64,000 bases of DNA, from NCBI RefSeq assembly GCF_963678635.1, contig NC_087067.1, positions 36,836,686-36,900,685 on the forward strand. Direction: 5' to 3'. The notes below the pieces were generated by a model. That model saw only the letters and a list, made by a program, of their open reading frames with translations, did no database searches and had not been told where the DNA came from. Position numbers and translations under genes: made by a program. Source of the DNA: Symsagittifera roscoffensis (lineage: Eukaryota > Xenacoelomorpha > Acoela > Convolutidae). Shown one piece after another: positions 32,424 to 44,160 of the stretch (positions are counted from its first letter, which is position 1; each line of letters starts with the position of its first letter).

Positions 32424-33592
32424 GTGTATGATAATGCTGAGTACGGGTTATAAATTGTGATGTAACCAATTGTCTTTTTGGTATATCTGTCGTATTTATA
32501 TATTACTTCAGCTGTTATAAATGGTGGTGGTAGCGATTGAGCTGTTATATTGGGTGGGTTTAATGGGTAAGGATGTTGAGCAATGTTGTTAAGTTTAACC
32601 GTGATTTCAATTTTTAATTGTAGACTTTTTTGTTGGAGTATTTGGATGTTATGGTCACGATTGTCTTCGTGGATGTCTTGTCTATACTGTAGTCTATGGA
32701 GTGCCCAGTTGTGGAGTCGGTTACTTTCCGGATGTTGTCCAAATAATGGTGGGGGTGCTGTGAACGTGTTCCAATCTAATCTTAAAGGGATATTTGTTGA
32801 TGATTGTTCTCGATATCTAGCGTCGAGGTTATTTGGAAAATTCAGGGGGAAAGGCGTCGGTGAAATCTGGCTTATTGATGGTGTTGACGGTAGTGATAAT
32901 GTTTCAGGTAGTGATGATGATGTTGTTGTATCCGTAAAAATATCTATTGGGTCATTTATTAAATTTGGTTCACCTTGTGTGAATGACTGTGTTGTCCAAT
33001 ATGGTAGTCGTGATGTTTGGTTTGGGGAGCTAAAGGGATTGTCACGTATTTGTTCAGATGTTGGTGTTGAACCTAAGTAATCTGAGGGTATACTTGAGGT
33101 GCTACGTTGTGAAAGAAGTGTAGGGGTTTCCGGTAATATGCTAATATGGTTTTCTGGAGTACTTGGTGATGGGGATTGGGGTATATCAAAATGAACTCGG
33201 AGGGTTTGAAAATTTCTATTTCGTCGTGGATGTATAATTTGTCTATTTATTTCAACTGTATTTTGGTTTTGACTAATATTTCTTATTCTACTTAATTCTT
33301 GTGGTAGTGTTGGGTGCAAGTTATATGTTGGTTCACTTAGAGGTGCCTGTCGCTGAACTGGTTTTAATGGTTCAGATAAGCGAGCGTGTCGTTCTTCAAA
33401 GGTGTATGGGTTATCTTGGAAAGAAATTCGTGTAGATGTTTGGGGGTTTTGGGTAGTTGTAGGTATTGTCGGGTTTTCTTGGGATGATGTCGGTGAAGAC
33501 TGACTGTGTGATTGTTGGTTAGCAATTTTTTGAGGGTTTTCTGATTGATTTCTCTTAGTGAAAAAGTTTATGTTTATTGTAGTATTATTCAA
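32411..33592 (-). CDS. ORF-c: Pro/Ser/Thr-rich frame without ATG, copy 1
   Basis: An open frame of 393 codons between ORF-b and env. The first codon after the upstream in-frame stop that could start it is TTG at 33592; there is no ATG in the whole frame. Composition is rich in Pro, Ser, Thr, Asn and Gln through about residue 270, then more ordered with Leu, Gln and Ile up to the end. No known domain is recognised. It overlaps the env start by 13 bases. The same frame is open for about 378 codons in copy 2, again with no ATG, so it is probably translated, by a non-AUG start, by splicing or by frameshifting from ORF-b. Confidence 0.6.
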   Translation of the reverse strand: MNNTTININFFTKRNQSENPQKIANQQSHSQSSPTSSQENPTIPTTTQNPQTSTRISFQDNPYTFEERHARLSEPLKPVQRQAPLSEPTYNLHPTLPQELSRIRNISQNQNTVEINRQIIHPRRNRNFQTLRVHFDIPQSPSPSTPENHISILPETPTLLSQRSTSSIPSDYLGSTPTSEQIRDNPFSSPNQTSRLPYWTTQSFTQGEPNLINDPIDIFTDTTTSSSLPETLSLPSTPSISQISPTPFPLNFPNNLDARYREQSSTNIPLRLDWNTFTAPPPLFGQHPESNRLHNWALHRLQYRQDIHEDNRDHNIQILQQKSLQLKIEITVKLNNIAQHPYPLNPPNITAQSLPPPFITAEVIYKYDRYTKKTIGYITIYNPYSALSYTCIF

Positions 33593-33743
33593 GGAAAAGA
33601 ATTAAAAGGATTGTTGCTAAGGCGAATGTTATGATTGCCTTTTTTATACATTTGCATATTGTCAATATTAGGGATGATAAAAATGTTATAAAAATTACAA
33701 ATAGTAAAAAAACATCTGTTCTACTAAAAATGGTTCGTATCAT
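33589..33743 (-). CDS. ORF-b: small hydrophobic protein, copy 1
   Basis: A 51-codon frame starting at an ATG (33741-33743). One long hydrophobic segment (FLLFVIFITFLSSLILTI) is followed by a basic CKCIKKA stretch and a second hydrophobic segment. A two-pass or hairpin membrane protein is likely. It stops at TGA 33589-33591, which overlaps the TTG that opens ORF-c. Copy 2 reads 11 codons further. Confidence 0.5.
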
Positions 33744-33971
33744 TTAAATAAACTTTGGGTTTTCGTACCTGTGAATATGGTCAATGACTTGGGAAAGTTG
33801 GAGATATATTTCAAATAGGGAGAAGAACATTTAAAAAATATTGCAAAAAATGATTAAAATTATTATAAAAGCTTCAAAAGTATCAAAGAGAAATATGAAT
33901 AAGAGTTTAAGTATTGTTAAAAAGTTTATGAAAATGTTGAAAATTGTGTTGACCGATCGAGTGAAGAGCAT
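33744..33971 (-). pseudogene. ORF-a: small hydrophobic protein, copy 1, with stop
   Basis: Homologue of 54742-54972. The ATG at 33969-33971 is kept, but a TAA interrupts the frame about two thirds in (after the CNIF block). It contains long Ile/Leu/Phe-rich segments. The CACAG/GTACGA sequence near its end resembles a splice donor and is the same in copy 2. Confidence 0.5.
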
Positions 33972-34567
33972 TTAAGAAATGGCTTCTTGGTCGAATATAT
34001 TTTGTTGTTTGGGGCAACTTTCAAGTGTGGTCGAATTATTTATTGATTTTTTGACAAGTGGGTTGAATTTTGTGAAAAGTTGTTGGGGGCGAATTTTATG
34101 GTGTCTTCTTTGCTTTATTTTTATTTGTCAGGTGATCTGGGGTATTTTTGAGATTTTTGTACTTTATGCTAAATTAATATGGTCGTATTTTTACTTTAGG
34201 CTAATTTATCATTTTTGGTTGGGGGGTTTTTGAGGTCTGAGTTGGGAAAATATTGTTGATCTTTGCGTTATTAGATAAGGGAGGGTTATGATACTATGGT
34301 GGTATTTGTTTTAGTTGTCAAGTTTGAGTGTTTTGCTTATTTTTGACCTGGAGAATGTAAAGTTTTAGTTTTAGATATGCCTGGAGTTTAATATTTTTCG
34401 TCTAATTGGTTTGTGTTATAGTTATAGAAGGTGACGGGTTGAATGAATCCTATTGGCTAATTTTGAACTAGAATCGCTGCGTGTTTGTCAGCATGTTATT
34501 TTGAAACATGAAAGGTCAAAATGTTTCAGAGGTGCAAAGATTATTAATTTTAAAATTAAAGCTGTTT
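33972..34567 (-). other. Non-coding stretch between pol and ORF-a, copy 1
   Basis: About 600 bases, equivalent to 54973-55570. No - strand ORF is recognised. It may hold signals for an env-region mRNA (acceptor or promoter); nothing specific is proven. Confidence 0.5.
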
Positions 34568-37500
34568 TTAAAATTCAACTTTCTTTAATATTTTAGATCG
34601 TGGGATGAATGTTTGGTAGTTTTTACGTGGTTGATTTCTAAGTCGTGCTGACTCTCTATGTTGTGATTTCTCGACTTGTTCTTGTGGTATAATTTTTTCT
34701 ATCATTTTTCCATTTTTCTTTCTTTTTGAGGTATTTTTTGATCTAGCTTTTTTCTATTGTTTTGGATTGTAGTTGGTTTTTTATTTTGTTTTTCAAGGTG
34801 AATGTCGTTTTGTTCATTTATTTCATTTTCCGTATGTGGGTGATTTTGAATAACTTTTAAACCTGTGAAAATATAATTGAGTTAGTTCGCGTGGTGCGTA
34901 TTCTTTTGGGTAGTAAGGCAATAGATTGTTTCGATGTTGAACAATTTCTTTTTGGTCCGAATCGGTGATTTTATATGTTACGTCAGTGGGTTTGGCAATT
35001 ATTTGGTATGGTCCTTTGCGAAGGGGTTTAATTTTTTAGAAATTCCTTTTTGTGTATTAAAATTAGGTATTAAAACAAATGTTCCAATTTTTAAATCTGA
35101 GGCTGGTGTAAAGCGTGAATTTATTTGTGAATTATATGCTAAGGGAAATAATTTTTCATCTGCTGACCATTCTGTGTATCTTGTATCATTTCGATTTATG
35201 ATACATCTAAGATATTCTTGTAGTGAACGGTTCATACCTTCGACTAAACCGTTTGTCCAAGATGCATGAGATGTACGCGGTTTGTGTTTGATGTTATATA
35301 AGTGACATAGTGTGATGATTTCATTATTTATGAATTCTGTACCGTTGTCTGTAACTAAGATTTCGGGTAATCCAAATTTAGCTATCCAGTGTTCATAAAG
35401 TGTTGTGTAAGCATAATAAGCGTTACAATGTGGTACTGGGTTGAGTGCTACATAATGTGTAAATGCATCAACAATTACCATAATGTAGGAGTTTTTTTTC
35501 AGAGAATGGTGAAATTGGTCCTTTTGTATCGAATGAAATACGATGGTTAAAATATAAACTTTGTCCTTTAAAATCTTGTTTTTGTGCTACTTGTTTTTGA
35601 TTTGGATAAGGTTTATTTAGTTGACATACTATACAGTCATTGCATAGTACTTTTATCCAAATTGGTGCATTTGGGAAATAAAAGTTTTGTATAAAATTTG
35701 AATATGTTTTTTCTGATCCAGAGTGTCCTTTAATATTTTGTGTATGTGAAATGTTAAAAGCTATTAGAACCATACTTAAAGGGAGACAGGGAACTATAGA
35801 ATCATTTAATTGATATTCTAGAAGGTCTGTGTTTTCATTAATTGTTGTATTATTAAATTTTCGGATATATCGGAGGAGTGTTTTATTTCCTAAAATTGTG
35901 GTATCTGCCTTTACGGGCTTAGTTTTGTATTTGTGCCATGATTTTAGTTGTCTAATTACTGGGTCAAGATTTTGATATTGTTTCAAGATATTAATTGTAA
36001 TTTTATCTGTTGGAGGGAGAAAAATATTTTCAATTTCTAATTTAGATAAGTGAATTGTGTCAAGTGGGTCATGGAGGTCAAAAACGTGATTTATTGTGTA
36101 TTTTGAATCATTTGTTTGTGGTCCTGATAAATTTATTTTATCAGTTAAATTTTCTTTTTCAATTAACGGAAAAAGTTCTTCTTTATGCGAGTGGTGTTTT
36201 ATTCGTTTTTGTTGGGTGTTATTTTTTATCCATTGTGAGTATGGAACTGGTTTGAAAGTTGATGTTCCAAGTAGATCAACTTCGTAGTGATTATTTTGGC
36301 AATCTAAGTAAAGTGGGAAATGTGTAGGTTATTTATTTGTGATTGTTCAATGTCAGTTTTTACTGCATATTTGCATTCTAGTCGGGGTGATGTTTCGTCT
36401 TTTGCAAGGGAAAATTTTATATTTTTGGGTATTTCAACTGTAGTTTTTCGTGTAAGTAATTCAGGTGGTGTATTTCGACTTAATGTATCTGGTAATGCAA
36501 GATTCTTTCCTGCTGTCCAAACTATATGTAAGTTTGGAAATTTCATTAGAATTAATTGAAATCTATAAACTCGGTGATTGGGATTTGACTTTTGTGTAAA
36601 GCGAAAAATGATTGGTTTATGATCTGTGAATAGAACTGTTGGATGTTTTGATCCAAGTATCAGAAATTCATATTCTGTAAGTGTATGAGTTATAGCTGTA
36701 CATTCTCTAATTAGAGTGGAGAGTCGTAGCGCTGCTTGAGTGAATAATCGGGAGTTTGCTGATATAAGGTTCATTTTATTTGTACCACTGTGTGATTGTA
36801 GTAATGCTGCGCCGATGCCAAAATTTGAAGCATCGCACATTGCATAGAATGGTTGATTTGGATCTGGAATTGTGTTTGAAATTTGTTCAGTTAGAAGTTT
36901 TTTAATTTTTTCCAATCGTGTTTGATGTTCAGTGGTCCATTCAAAATTATTTTGTTGTCTGAGGATATTATAGAACGGTCTTAAATATAATTGCATTTTA
37001 TAAACGTACTTGCTTAAGAAATTTAACATTCCAAGGAATTCTTGGATTTTCTTTTTGTTTGTTGGTGGTTGAAGTTTTTGAACAGCATCAATGCGTAATT
37101 TTAAAGGAGTGATTGTGTTTCTTTCTATATTAGGTCCTAAAAACTTAACTCGTGTTAAAAAGAAGTGTGATTTATTGGGGGCGGCCTTCAGATTTTTGTT
37201 CTGAAATATTTTATGATAGTGTTCTAAAACTGTAAACATTTCTTCTTTTGTCTGTGATTGCATAAAAACATCGTCTAAATAGGTGATTGCGTTTTTCTTA
37301 AGTATTAGTGGTCTAAAAATTTTGCTCATAAAAGCTGAAAATGCTGCTGGTCCTATGGATATTCCATAGAATAGGCGGTTGAATTCATATTGTTGATTTC
37401 CAATAACAAATTGTGTTAAACGTCGTGATTGTTCATCTAGTGGCATTTGATTGTATGCACTATTCATATCTGCGGTTGTAAAGTATTTTCCGTTTATTTT

Positions 37501-40500
37501 TGTTAAAATAACTTGTATTAGTTCAATAGGCCAATTGCATTTTGATTCGTCTATTAGTGAATTGAGGTATCTAGCGTCTAAAACTATTTTTAATGATTCT
37601 CCTTTTGCTAGGATGATAACTGGGTTAATAAATGTGCTACCTTTTGGTTGTTCTTCTTTGTTTACTGGTGAGATAATTTTGTATTGTTCTAAAATATCAA
37701 GTAATCTATTTATTTTGTCGTGTAAATGAATTGGTACTTTACTAGCTCTTTGTTTTTTGAAAACTGCGTCAGGTTTTAACGGGAGATGTAGTGATGAACT
37801 GATTTTCCCAACATCAAATTTTGATGTTGCGTAGACTGTTGAATATTTTAACAGTTGTTTTGCTAGTTTGTCAAATTCGGTTCGTGTAATTTGTGAGTGT
37901 TCAAAGTTAAACATCGTTAAAAATTGTTGTTGTTCTTTTGTGTAATTTGTTATGTCGAATGTTGGTTTAAAATATGGTGTTTTTGTGAAATAATTTGTGT
38001 TTCTCTTTTCATTGCTTATTATGTTATTTATGGATAGTTCTTCGTTAAGAATTGTAGATTGACAAATATCTAATAATTGGAGTATATTATTTACGCGGTA
38101 TGCTATTTCATGTACGGGTGATTTTGTAGCGTTTGTTTCGCAATATCCTAAAAGTCCTAAGGGTAATGTTACTTGATACGGTGTATTGTTATACACGTGT
38201 AGCGAAATGATGTCTGAATTCGTATTTTTCAAATATTTTATAGATGAAATCGTGATTTTGAAAAACTTATGAATAGGTTTAAACTCAAAGTCTGACATAA
38301 AAAGTTGTTGTTTATTTTGACTTTTATCATTTTGGTGAACTTGTTTTATTGAAAAGTTATATTTATTTCCTGATAGTGGTTTCAGGTGTTTCCGTTGTTG
38401 GTTATAAATTGGATAAAATTTTGAGAAGAATGGTGGTTGTTTATTTAATCTTTGAAAAAATGTTAGAGCTGTATGTTTTTTTTTGTGTACTTATCTTTGA
38501 TCAGTATTTTACTACTCAAGATGTTGATTGTTGGTATATATTTGGATATAAATGGTATGCCAATGATATTGTGTTTAATATCAGTGATATGAAATATTTG
38601 CTTAAATGGTTTGTTTAGAATTTTATTTTGCTCCATTGTTCTTGTGGGGAGGAGGAATAATTGAATTTTTCCATAATTTACTAATGTTGATCCTTGTGCT
38701 GTTGCTAATTTACTACAGGCGTTAATTTTGGATGTAATGTTTTGATTTCATTCCATGTGGGAATATTAATTATGTTTGATTCTGCTCCTGAATCAATTAA
38801 AAAATCAATTTCAAGATCTGGTGGTTGAAATTCTTTGTTTCTTGGACTTTCTAAGAGAAATGGTATTGTCCAAATTTTTTCTCTGGGTTGTTCTTTTTGT
38901 ATATTTTGATAAATATGATTTGTGTTTAGACACTTTGTTTTGTCTTTTTCATCGGGTTTATTTACCGTGTTAGTTTCGTTTATTTCTTGTGCAGTTTGTG
39001 TAGTATTGATGGGTTCAATATAATAATTGTGAAGGAGTTCCAATTGATTTTCATATATATGTGATGTAAAAGGTTGTTCATATATGATAGGTTCGTAGTC
39101 GTTTTTGACTGTTATCTTATTTACGGAGATGGTGTTTTCTGTATCACTTTATGTATCTGATGATCCACAGTTTATTTGATTTAGTTGTAGTTCGTTACTT
39201 CCTGTGTCATCAATACCTGGGGGGTCTGATGTTGTTTCTTCATTTGACTGTAATTGATTAATATGTCTTTGATGTTTTGGTGTACTACTTCTGTATCGAT
39301 GTTTAGAATTATTATAATGGTTATTACTCCTATGTGGTGACTGAGAATAATTTCTATATTGATTATTATAACTTGAATTTCGATTTTGTGAATTATTTCG
39401 TGATCTGTTTTGATAATTGTCATTTGATCTGTGATAATTTGATCTATTATATGAGTTATTTCTTGATCGATTGTTCGGGTAATTCTGATTTCGATTGTTC
39501 GAACAACTTCTATTCCGATTATGTGAATAGTTTCTATTTCTGTTGTATGATGAGTTTCGTGATTGATTATTTGAATAGTGTTTATTTCTCGGGTTTGATT
39601 GGTAACTGGATCTGGAAACAAATTGTGTTGCATTGGAATTTGATCTCGAATAGTTATTTCGACTATTTGATCGATTATAATTATTTTGTGAAGAATTCTG
39701 TGTATTTTTTCGTTCTGGTGATCTTCTTCTATAACTTGAGTTATATGGTGATTGATTCCTTGTGTAATTGGTGTTGTTCGGAAGTGGTTTTTCTGAACTG
39801 TTGTTACTATATATATTTTTGTTTGGTAGATTTTGATCTTTTTTCATATATTGGTAGAAAGATTTATTTGGTTCTTTATGCTTTTGAGGTTTGTTTTGGT
39901 TATCTTGTTGTTTTTGTCTACATTCGGAAATACTATGTCCGTATCGTCGGCAATAGTTACACCATTTTTTGAGAGATGGTTTGCCTTTAAAATTTGGGTG
40001 TTTTTCATAAATATTTAGTATTTCAGTGATTTTTTCAACTAGGTCTGTATCTGATTCCTGTATGTTATATATATGTGTAGTGTTTGTTTCAATTCGATTA
40101 ACATATTGTAGTTTTAGATTTTCTGTTTCTTCAAGTTTCATTGTGATTTCCGCTTGCTCTAGTTTGTCTACTAGTTTTCGAAAATCTAAATCTGGCTCTT
40201 GAATTGAAGAAGGATGAGATGCTCTCTTTTTTATTGCTATTTTCCTTAATTGAGGTGCTAAGGTCATCATTAAAATTTCTGTCATTTTTGTGTTTTTATA
40301 GTCATTTGTATTAAGTGAATATGCTTTTCGAACTAGTGGTTCGATACGTACTGCTAATTGTTTGATGGTTTCATTTGGTAATCTGCGAATTTCATTACAT
40401 AAAACTCTTTGGTGTTGTTTATTTCTTTCAGAATCAAACGTTTTTGAAAATTCTTGTGTAAATCTTTTCCAGTCTGATTTTATTTCTGTAGGTAATACTG

Positions 40501-42476
40501 ACAACCATTTTTGAGCTGCGCCATCTAAGGTTGTTTGTATCAACGCTGTGCGTCTATGTATCCAATTTTGATGTAGTGGCGTATTAATTGGTTCAGGTCC
40601 TATAATTAAAATTAAATTTGCTGTTACTGCATTTAAATAGCCTTCTACAGAATATTCAGGATCTGTTCCTGTAAATACCATCAGTGGTTTATTTGATGTT
40701 ATTGATGATCCACCCATGAGGTATGGATTCATTGTCATCTGTAGTGATTCTGCGGCATTTGGCATTTGCGAAAAATTTGAAAGTAGATTTTTTGTTATTT
40801 CGTGTTGTTGAAGTTAATATGGAAGTGGTATTTCAATTTGCTTTTGAGTTGGTTGATGCGAGTGCATAGTCATTGTGTTTTGTGGTTGAATTGGTTGAAA
40901 AGATTGTGTATTAGTTGGATTTGGCATATGTATTGATTGTTGATTTCGTGTATCTGTTGGGTTTGCAGAAAATTCTATTATATGTTTGAGGTCGTCGCGA
41001 TCCTTGTTTGCGATATTCTTGGGTATATGGTGCAAAAATGTCTGGTTGTAAATAATCATCATCAGATGATAAGTAACCCGTATGATGAGGTGCCTGCTTT
41101 TATATTATTTTGTTGAAAGAATGGGTAATTCTCACTATGATCCTGTGGAGGATGTGAATTAGTTCGAAAATTTACTGAGTTGGTTGTTGTCATTGGGTTA
41201 TCCCAATAGTGAGAACATACATGATTATTATTAGTTTTTCGTGGGGGATAGTTTGTTTTTGACGAATGTGCATAATTATAATTGTGTTCTGCAAAAGTGT
41301 TTCTTGTGAACGTTCTTCGTGGTTTGATGGTACTTTCATGGGTCTATATGTTTGATAATCCATATGCGAGTATTTTGGAGCAACCGAAGGTTTAACGGTT
41401 GATTGTAAGGTTACTTGTGCCAATGAAGTATTTGTATTTCTTGGTGTTGTTAAATTTGGATGTATTGGTGAAATACTTTGTTGTGTAGTTGTTGTTTGGA
41501 CAATTTCTTCATTTATGAAGTGTGATGGTGTTTGAATATCTTGTTGTGTAAGATTTCTAGTTCCATTAAGGTTTTCATTGTGTATGACGGTCGAATTTAA
41601 ACTGTTATTTCGTGTATCAGGTTAAAATGTATTGTAGTTTAATGGTGTTGCATCAATGGTTAGTGGTACTACTTTTACATAATCTCTGTGGTAAGATATT
41701 GTACTTATTGCTTGACTTGAGATTGATTGTGGGATATTTATAAATGTAGGATGAGACCATTCAGGGTCCCAAACGTAGTCTGATTGTTCTGTAATGGCAG
41801 TAGCATCATTTTGATTTTGAGGTCTGAAATTTTTTCTTGCTTGTGAAATTAGGTCGAAATTATGTGTGAAATAATCTATTATAAACCATGCCAAAATGTT
41901 TTGTAAGTCATGTTTAGTGTGTTGTGAAACATCATCTTAAGTGAAATTTTCTTTAATTATATGTAGAAAAGTTGAAAATAATGCAATTTCATTTCGTACT
42001 TTTGTATGTTTGGATGTTTCAGTTGGTGAGATACTTTGAAATTCAGTTTTTTCTAATATAGAAATATAGGTATATATTATTGCAAAAACTTCGTTAGTGA
42101 ATATAGAGTTTGATCTTTGTGAATTGTGATATTGTACGCTTTTAATATATTCTAAGAATACTTCTGAAAATTCTAATTCAAGATCATCTGTTTGAATTAT
42201 ATATTTACGATGATTCGTATTTGGTGTGCTGAATTCTATGGTGTAGATTCCATATTGTTGTGTTAAGTTACATATATCTTTCAAATAATGTTCAATAATT
42301 TGTCTTTTGATTTTTACATCTGGGAATTCTGGTTTGCATAGACTGATTCTGGTTTCAAACAAATTTACGAGTAAATTCTTGCAAAAATCATGTTGCCCTC
42401 TATTATCGGGTGCATCTATGAGGAAGGGGTAAACCTCTTCGTCATCTGGACTGTCGTCAATTTGAGTGTGGCTCAT
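34568..42476 (-). pseudogene. Gag-pol of giant element, copy 1, broken
   Basis: Homologue of 55571-63793. Readable parts are gag N-terminus (41937-42476), gag capsid, zinc knuckle and Asn/Arg-rich tail (39149-40765), protease (38705-39043, IDSGAES), RT and RNase H (36304-38298, active box YLDDVF), integrase zinc-binding part (35468-35986) and integrase core (34999-35481, with LVTDNGTEF). At least eight stops or shifts separate them. A segment of about 300 bp, present in copy 2 at roughly 56125-56427, is deleted near 35116-35135. It encodes the end of the integrase core and the linker. Confidence 0.88.
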
Positions 42477-42913
42477 TTTTTCGTTTAATGACTGTTAATA
42501 TATAACTATCGATGTGTCTAATTGGTTGATTCCAATTATGCAAGTGTACTGGTTTGTGTTTGTATTTCTTTTTTATTCTTCTTTTTCCTCTTTTTGATGA
42601 ATTTGAAGTTGTTTCTGAATCGGAAAAATATATTTGATCGTGAATGGGACAATTTTTATCAATTGATTCTTTTAATTTGTAGAGTTGATCTAAATTGCTG
42701 GCTTCTGATTCTGAAAATGCGTTTCTATTTTTTGAAAATCTTTTTCGTGTGATTTGTCTTTGTTTGTTTATTATTTTTCTTTTTTAGTCGTTTTGTTCTA
42801 ATGTATCCAACTGTTTGTGTATGAGGTGTGATTACAAGATCGTATTTTTGGTTATCTATCTCACAGTTGTGTAAAACGATTGTTTGTTTATTTCCTAGAT
42901 TTTTGAATGACAT
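42457..42913 (-). pseudogene. ORF0: basic protein upstream of gag, copy 1, frameshifted
   Basis: Begins at an ATG (42911-42913) and reads 62 codons in one frame (to 42725). A second frame, open to the TGA at 42457, carries a conserved C-terminus with an SDSETTSNSSKRGKRR stretch followed by IKKKYKHKP. Together about 140-150 codons, very rich in Lys and Arg. The frame change falls in an A-rich run near 42775-42800, so it is either a lesion or a programmed shift. It overlaps the gag start by 20 bases. The C-terminal part is also open in copy 2. Likely nucleic-acid binding; this is inference from charge alone. Confidence 0.5.
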
Positions 42914-44138
42914 AAGGTTTAGGATGAGGGATGCAAAAAGTTGTTAGGTATTTTCTATTTTCTTAGACTGTTAGTCCTTACGATTTTTTGGTTAGCTTAA
43001 CCTGGGTCTTTTTATTTAGGGTTGGAGAGAAAAGTATATCGTTTCCGAGGAATGATTTTTTACTTTCTCGTGGCTAGTCTAGGCTAAGGTGTTAACTTAC
43101 TTAATCTTACTTAGGGGTAGTGATTGTGTTCAAGGGTTGGAGAATAGTAAATCGATCCACAAGGTTCAGGTATAATTAGAACGCAAGTAGTTCGTTAGGT
43201 ACTATTTTAAACTTACTAAGTCTAAGATCTATCCTGGGTCTGGTAAGAGGAGGGTTCAAGTGAAGGATGAATAACCGAATCTTCACTGTTTATCCTAATT
43301 TGAATGGTTAGTTTTATTTAAAAATTTCTATTAGTCTTGGGTCTTTTGGAAGGGTTGGATAGTGAATCGACGTTTGAGGTCGTTAGACACTTGTTAAGTG
43401 GGTGGGGGAGAACAAAATTGTTCTTTTTGATCCAAGGATATGCCTTGATGATCAGGTTTTAAATTTAATGAAATAAAAATTTTATTGAGATCCAAGGATA
43501 AGCCTTGATGATCTAATTTTTACAATTAAGTAAATTTAAGTTTAATTTGGTTTAAATTTATTTAAGAAAAAGATTTAGTCGTTTAATGATATTAGTGAGC
43601 TTATGATTGCTGTTATGTTTAGGTGATGAAGCTGGGACAACAGATGATTTCATGATTACTAACAATTTATTGTCATGCTACTAATTTTTATTTTCATTTT
43701 CAATAAATATTTTTCAAACATGTTTTATATAAGACTGCAGAAATTAGGAAAACGATCTGAGATCTTTTTATCAATCGTTATTGTAAATTAATAATTTTGT
43801 TTAGCGCCTGAAATGATCATGAAGATTGACTTCAAATTTTTATGTTTGCAAATGAAAATCTAAATTCATTGCTAATAAGATTCTAAATATAAAAGTTTTT
43901 GTTGGCTTTTGCCGTACGATCATAAAATTATTTGGTAAGTTTCTACTTTGTCGTATGTCATCTCTTGTTCGAGGTCTTCTTCCAATTCCGGGTAGTTCTA
44001 TTATCGTTCGGAATATTGGCTCTGATCTATTGAGTCGTAGAGACATTTCGATTAAATTATTAGCGTATAACATTTTGAAAATGTTTTGTCTAAATTCTAA
44101 TCTATTTTTGGTTAATTCTAAGCTATTAAGGTCTTATT
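42914..44138 (-). other. 5' leader of giant element copy 1
   Basis: About 1.2 kb between primer site and ORF0. The ORF0-proximal 735 bases (about 42914-43650) have no ATG on the - strand by eye, while the part next to the LTR has several. Inverted and direct repeats lie at 43409-43513. Confidence 0.6.
43429..43513. repeat. Paired hairpin repeats in the leader
   Basis: A 25-base unit starting GATCCAAGGATA(T/A)GCC and ending TTGATGATC occurs at 43429-43453 and 43489-43513, 60 bases apart. Each unit can pair with itself (CAAGG with CCTTG, GATC with GATC). A third inverted repeat, AGAACAAAATTGTTCT, lies just before at 43409-43424. Packaging or dimerisation signals are possible. Confidence 0.6.
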
Positions 44139-44158
44139 CGAGACTTATGGTCGCACCA
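44139..44158 (-). promoter_or_regulatory. Candidate primer-binding site
   Basis: On the - strand, two bases after the LTR end, the sequence reads TGGTGCGACC and continues ATAAGTCTCG. TGG at this spot pairs with the CCA end of a tRNA. The tRNA could not be identified. Confidence 0.5.
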
Positions 44159-44160
44159 GA

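Noticed and set aside
32583..33080. 165-codon + strand frame
   Set aside because: Antisense shadow of ORF-c, and the matching frame in copy 2 is only partly open.
39334..39972. 212-codon + strand frame, Tyr/Phe/Asp-rich
   Set aside because: It is the exact antisense of the Asn/Arg-rich gag tail, and its composition follows from that low-complexity sequence.
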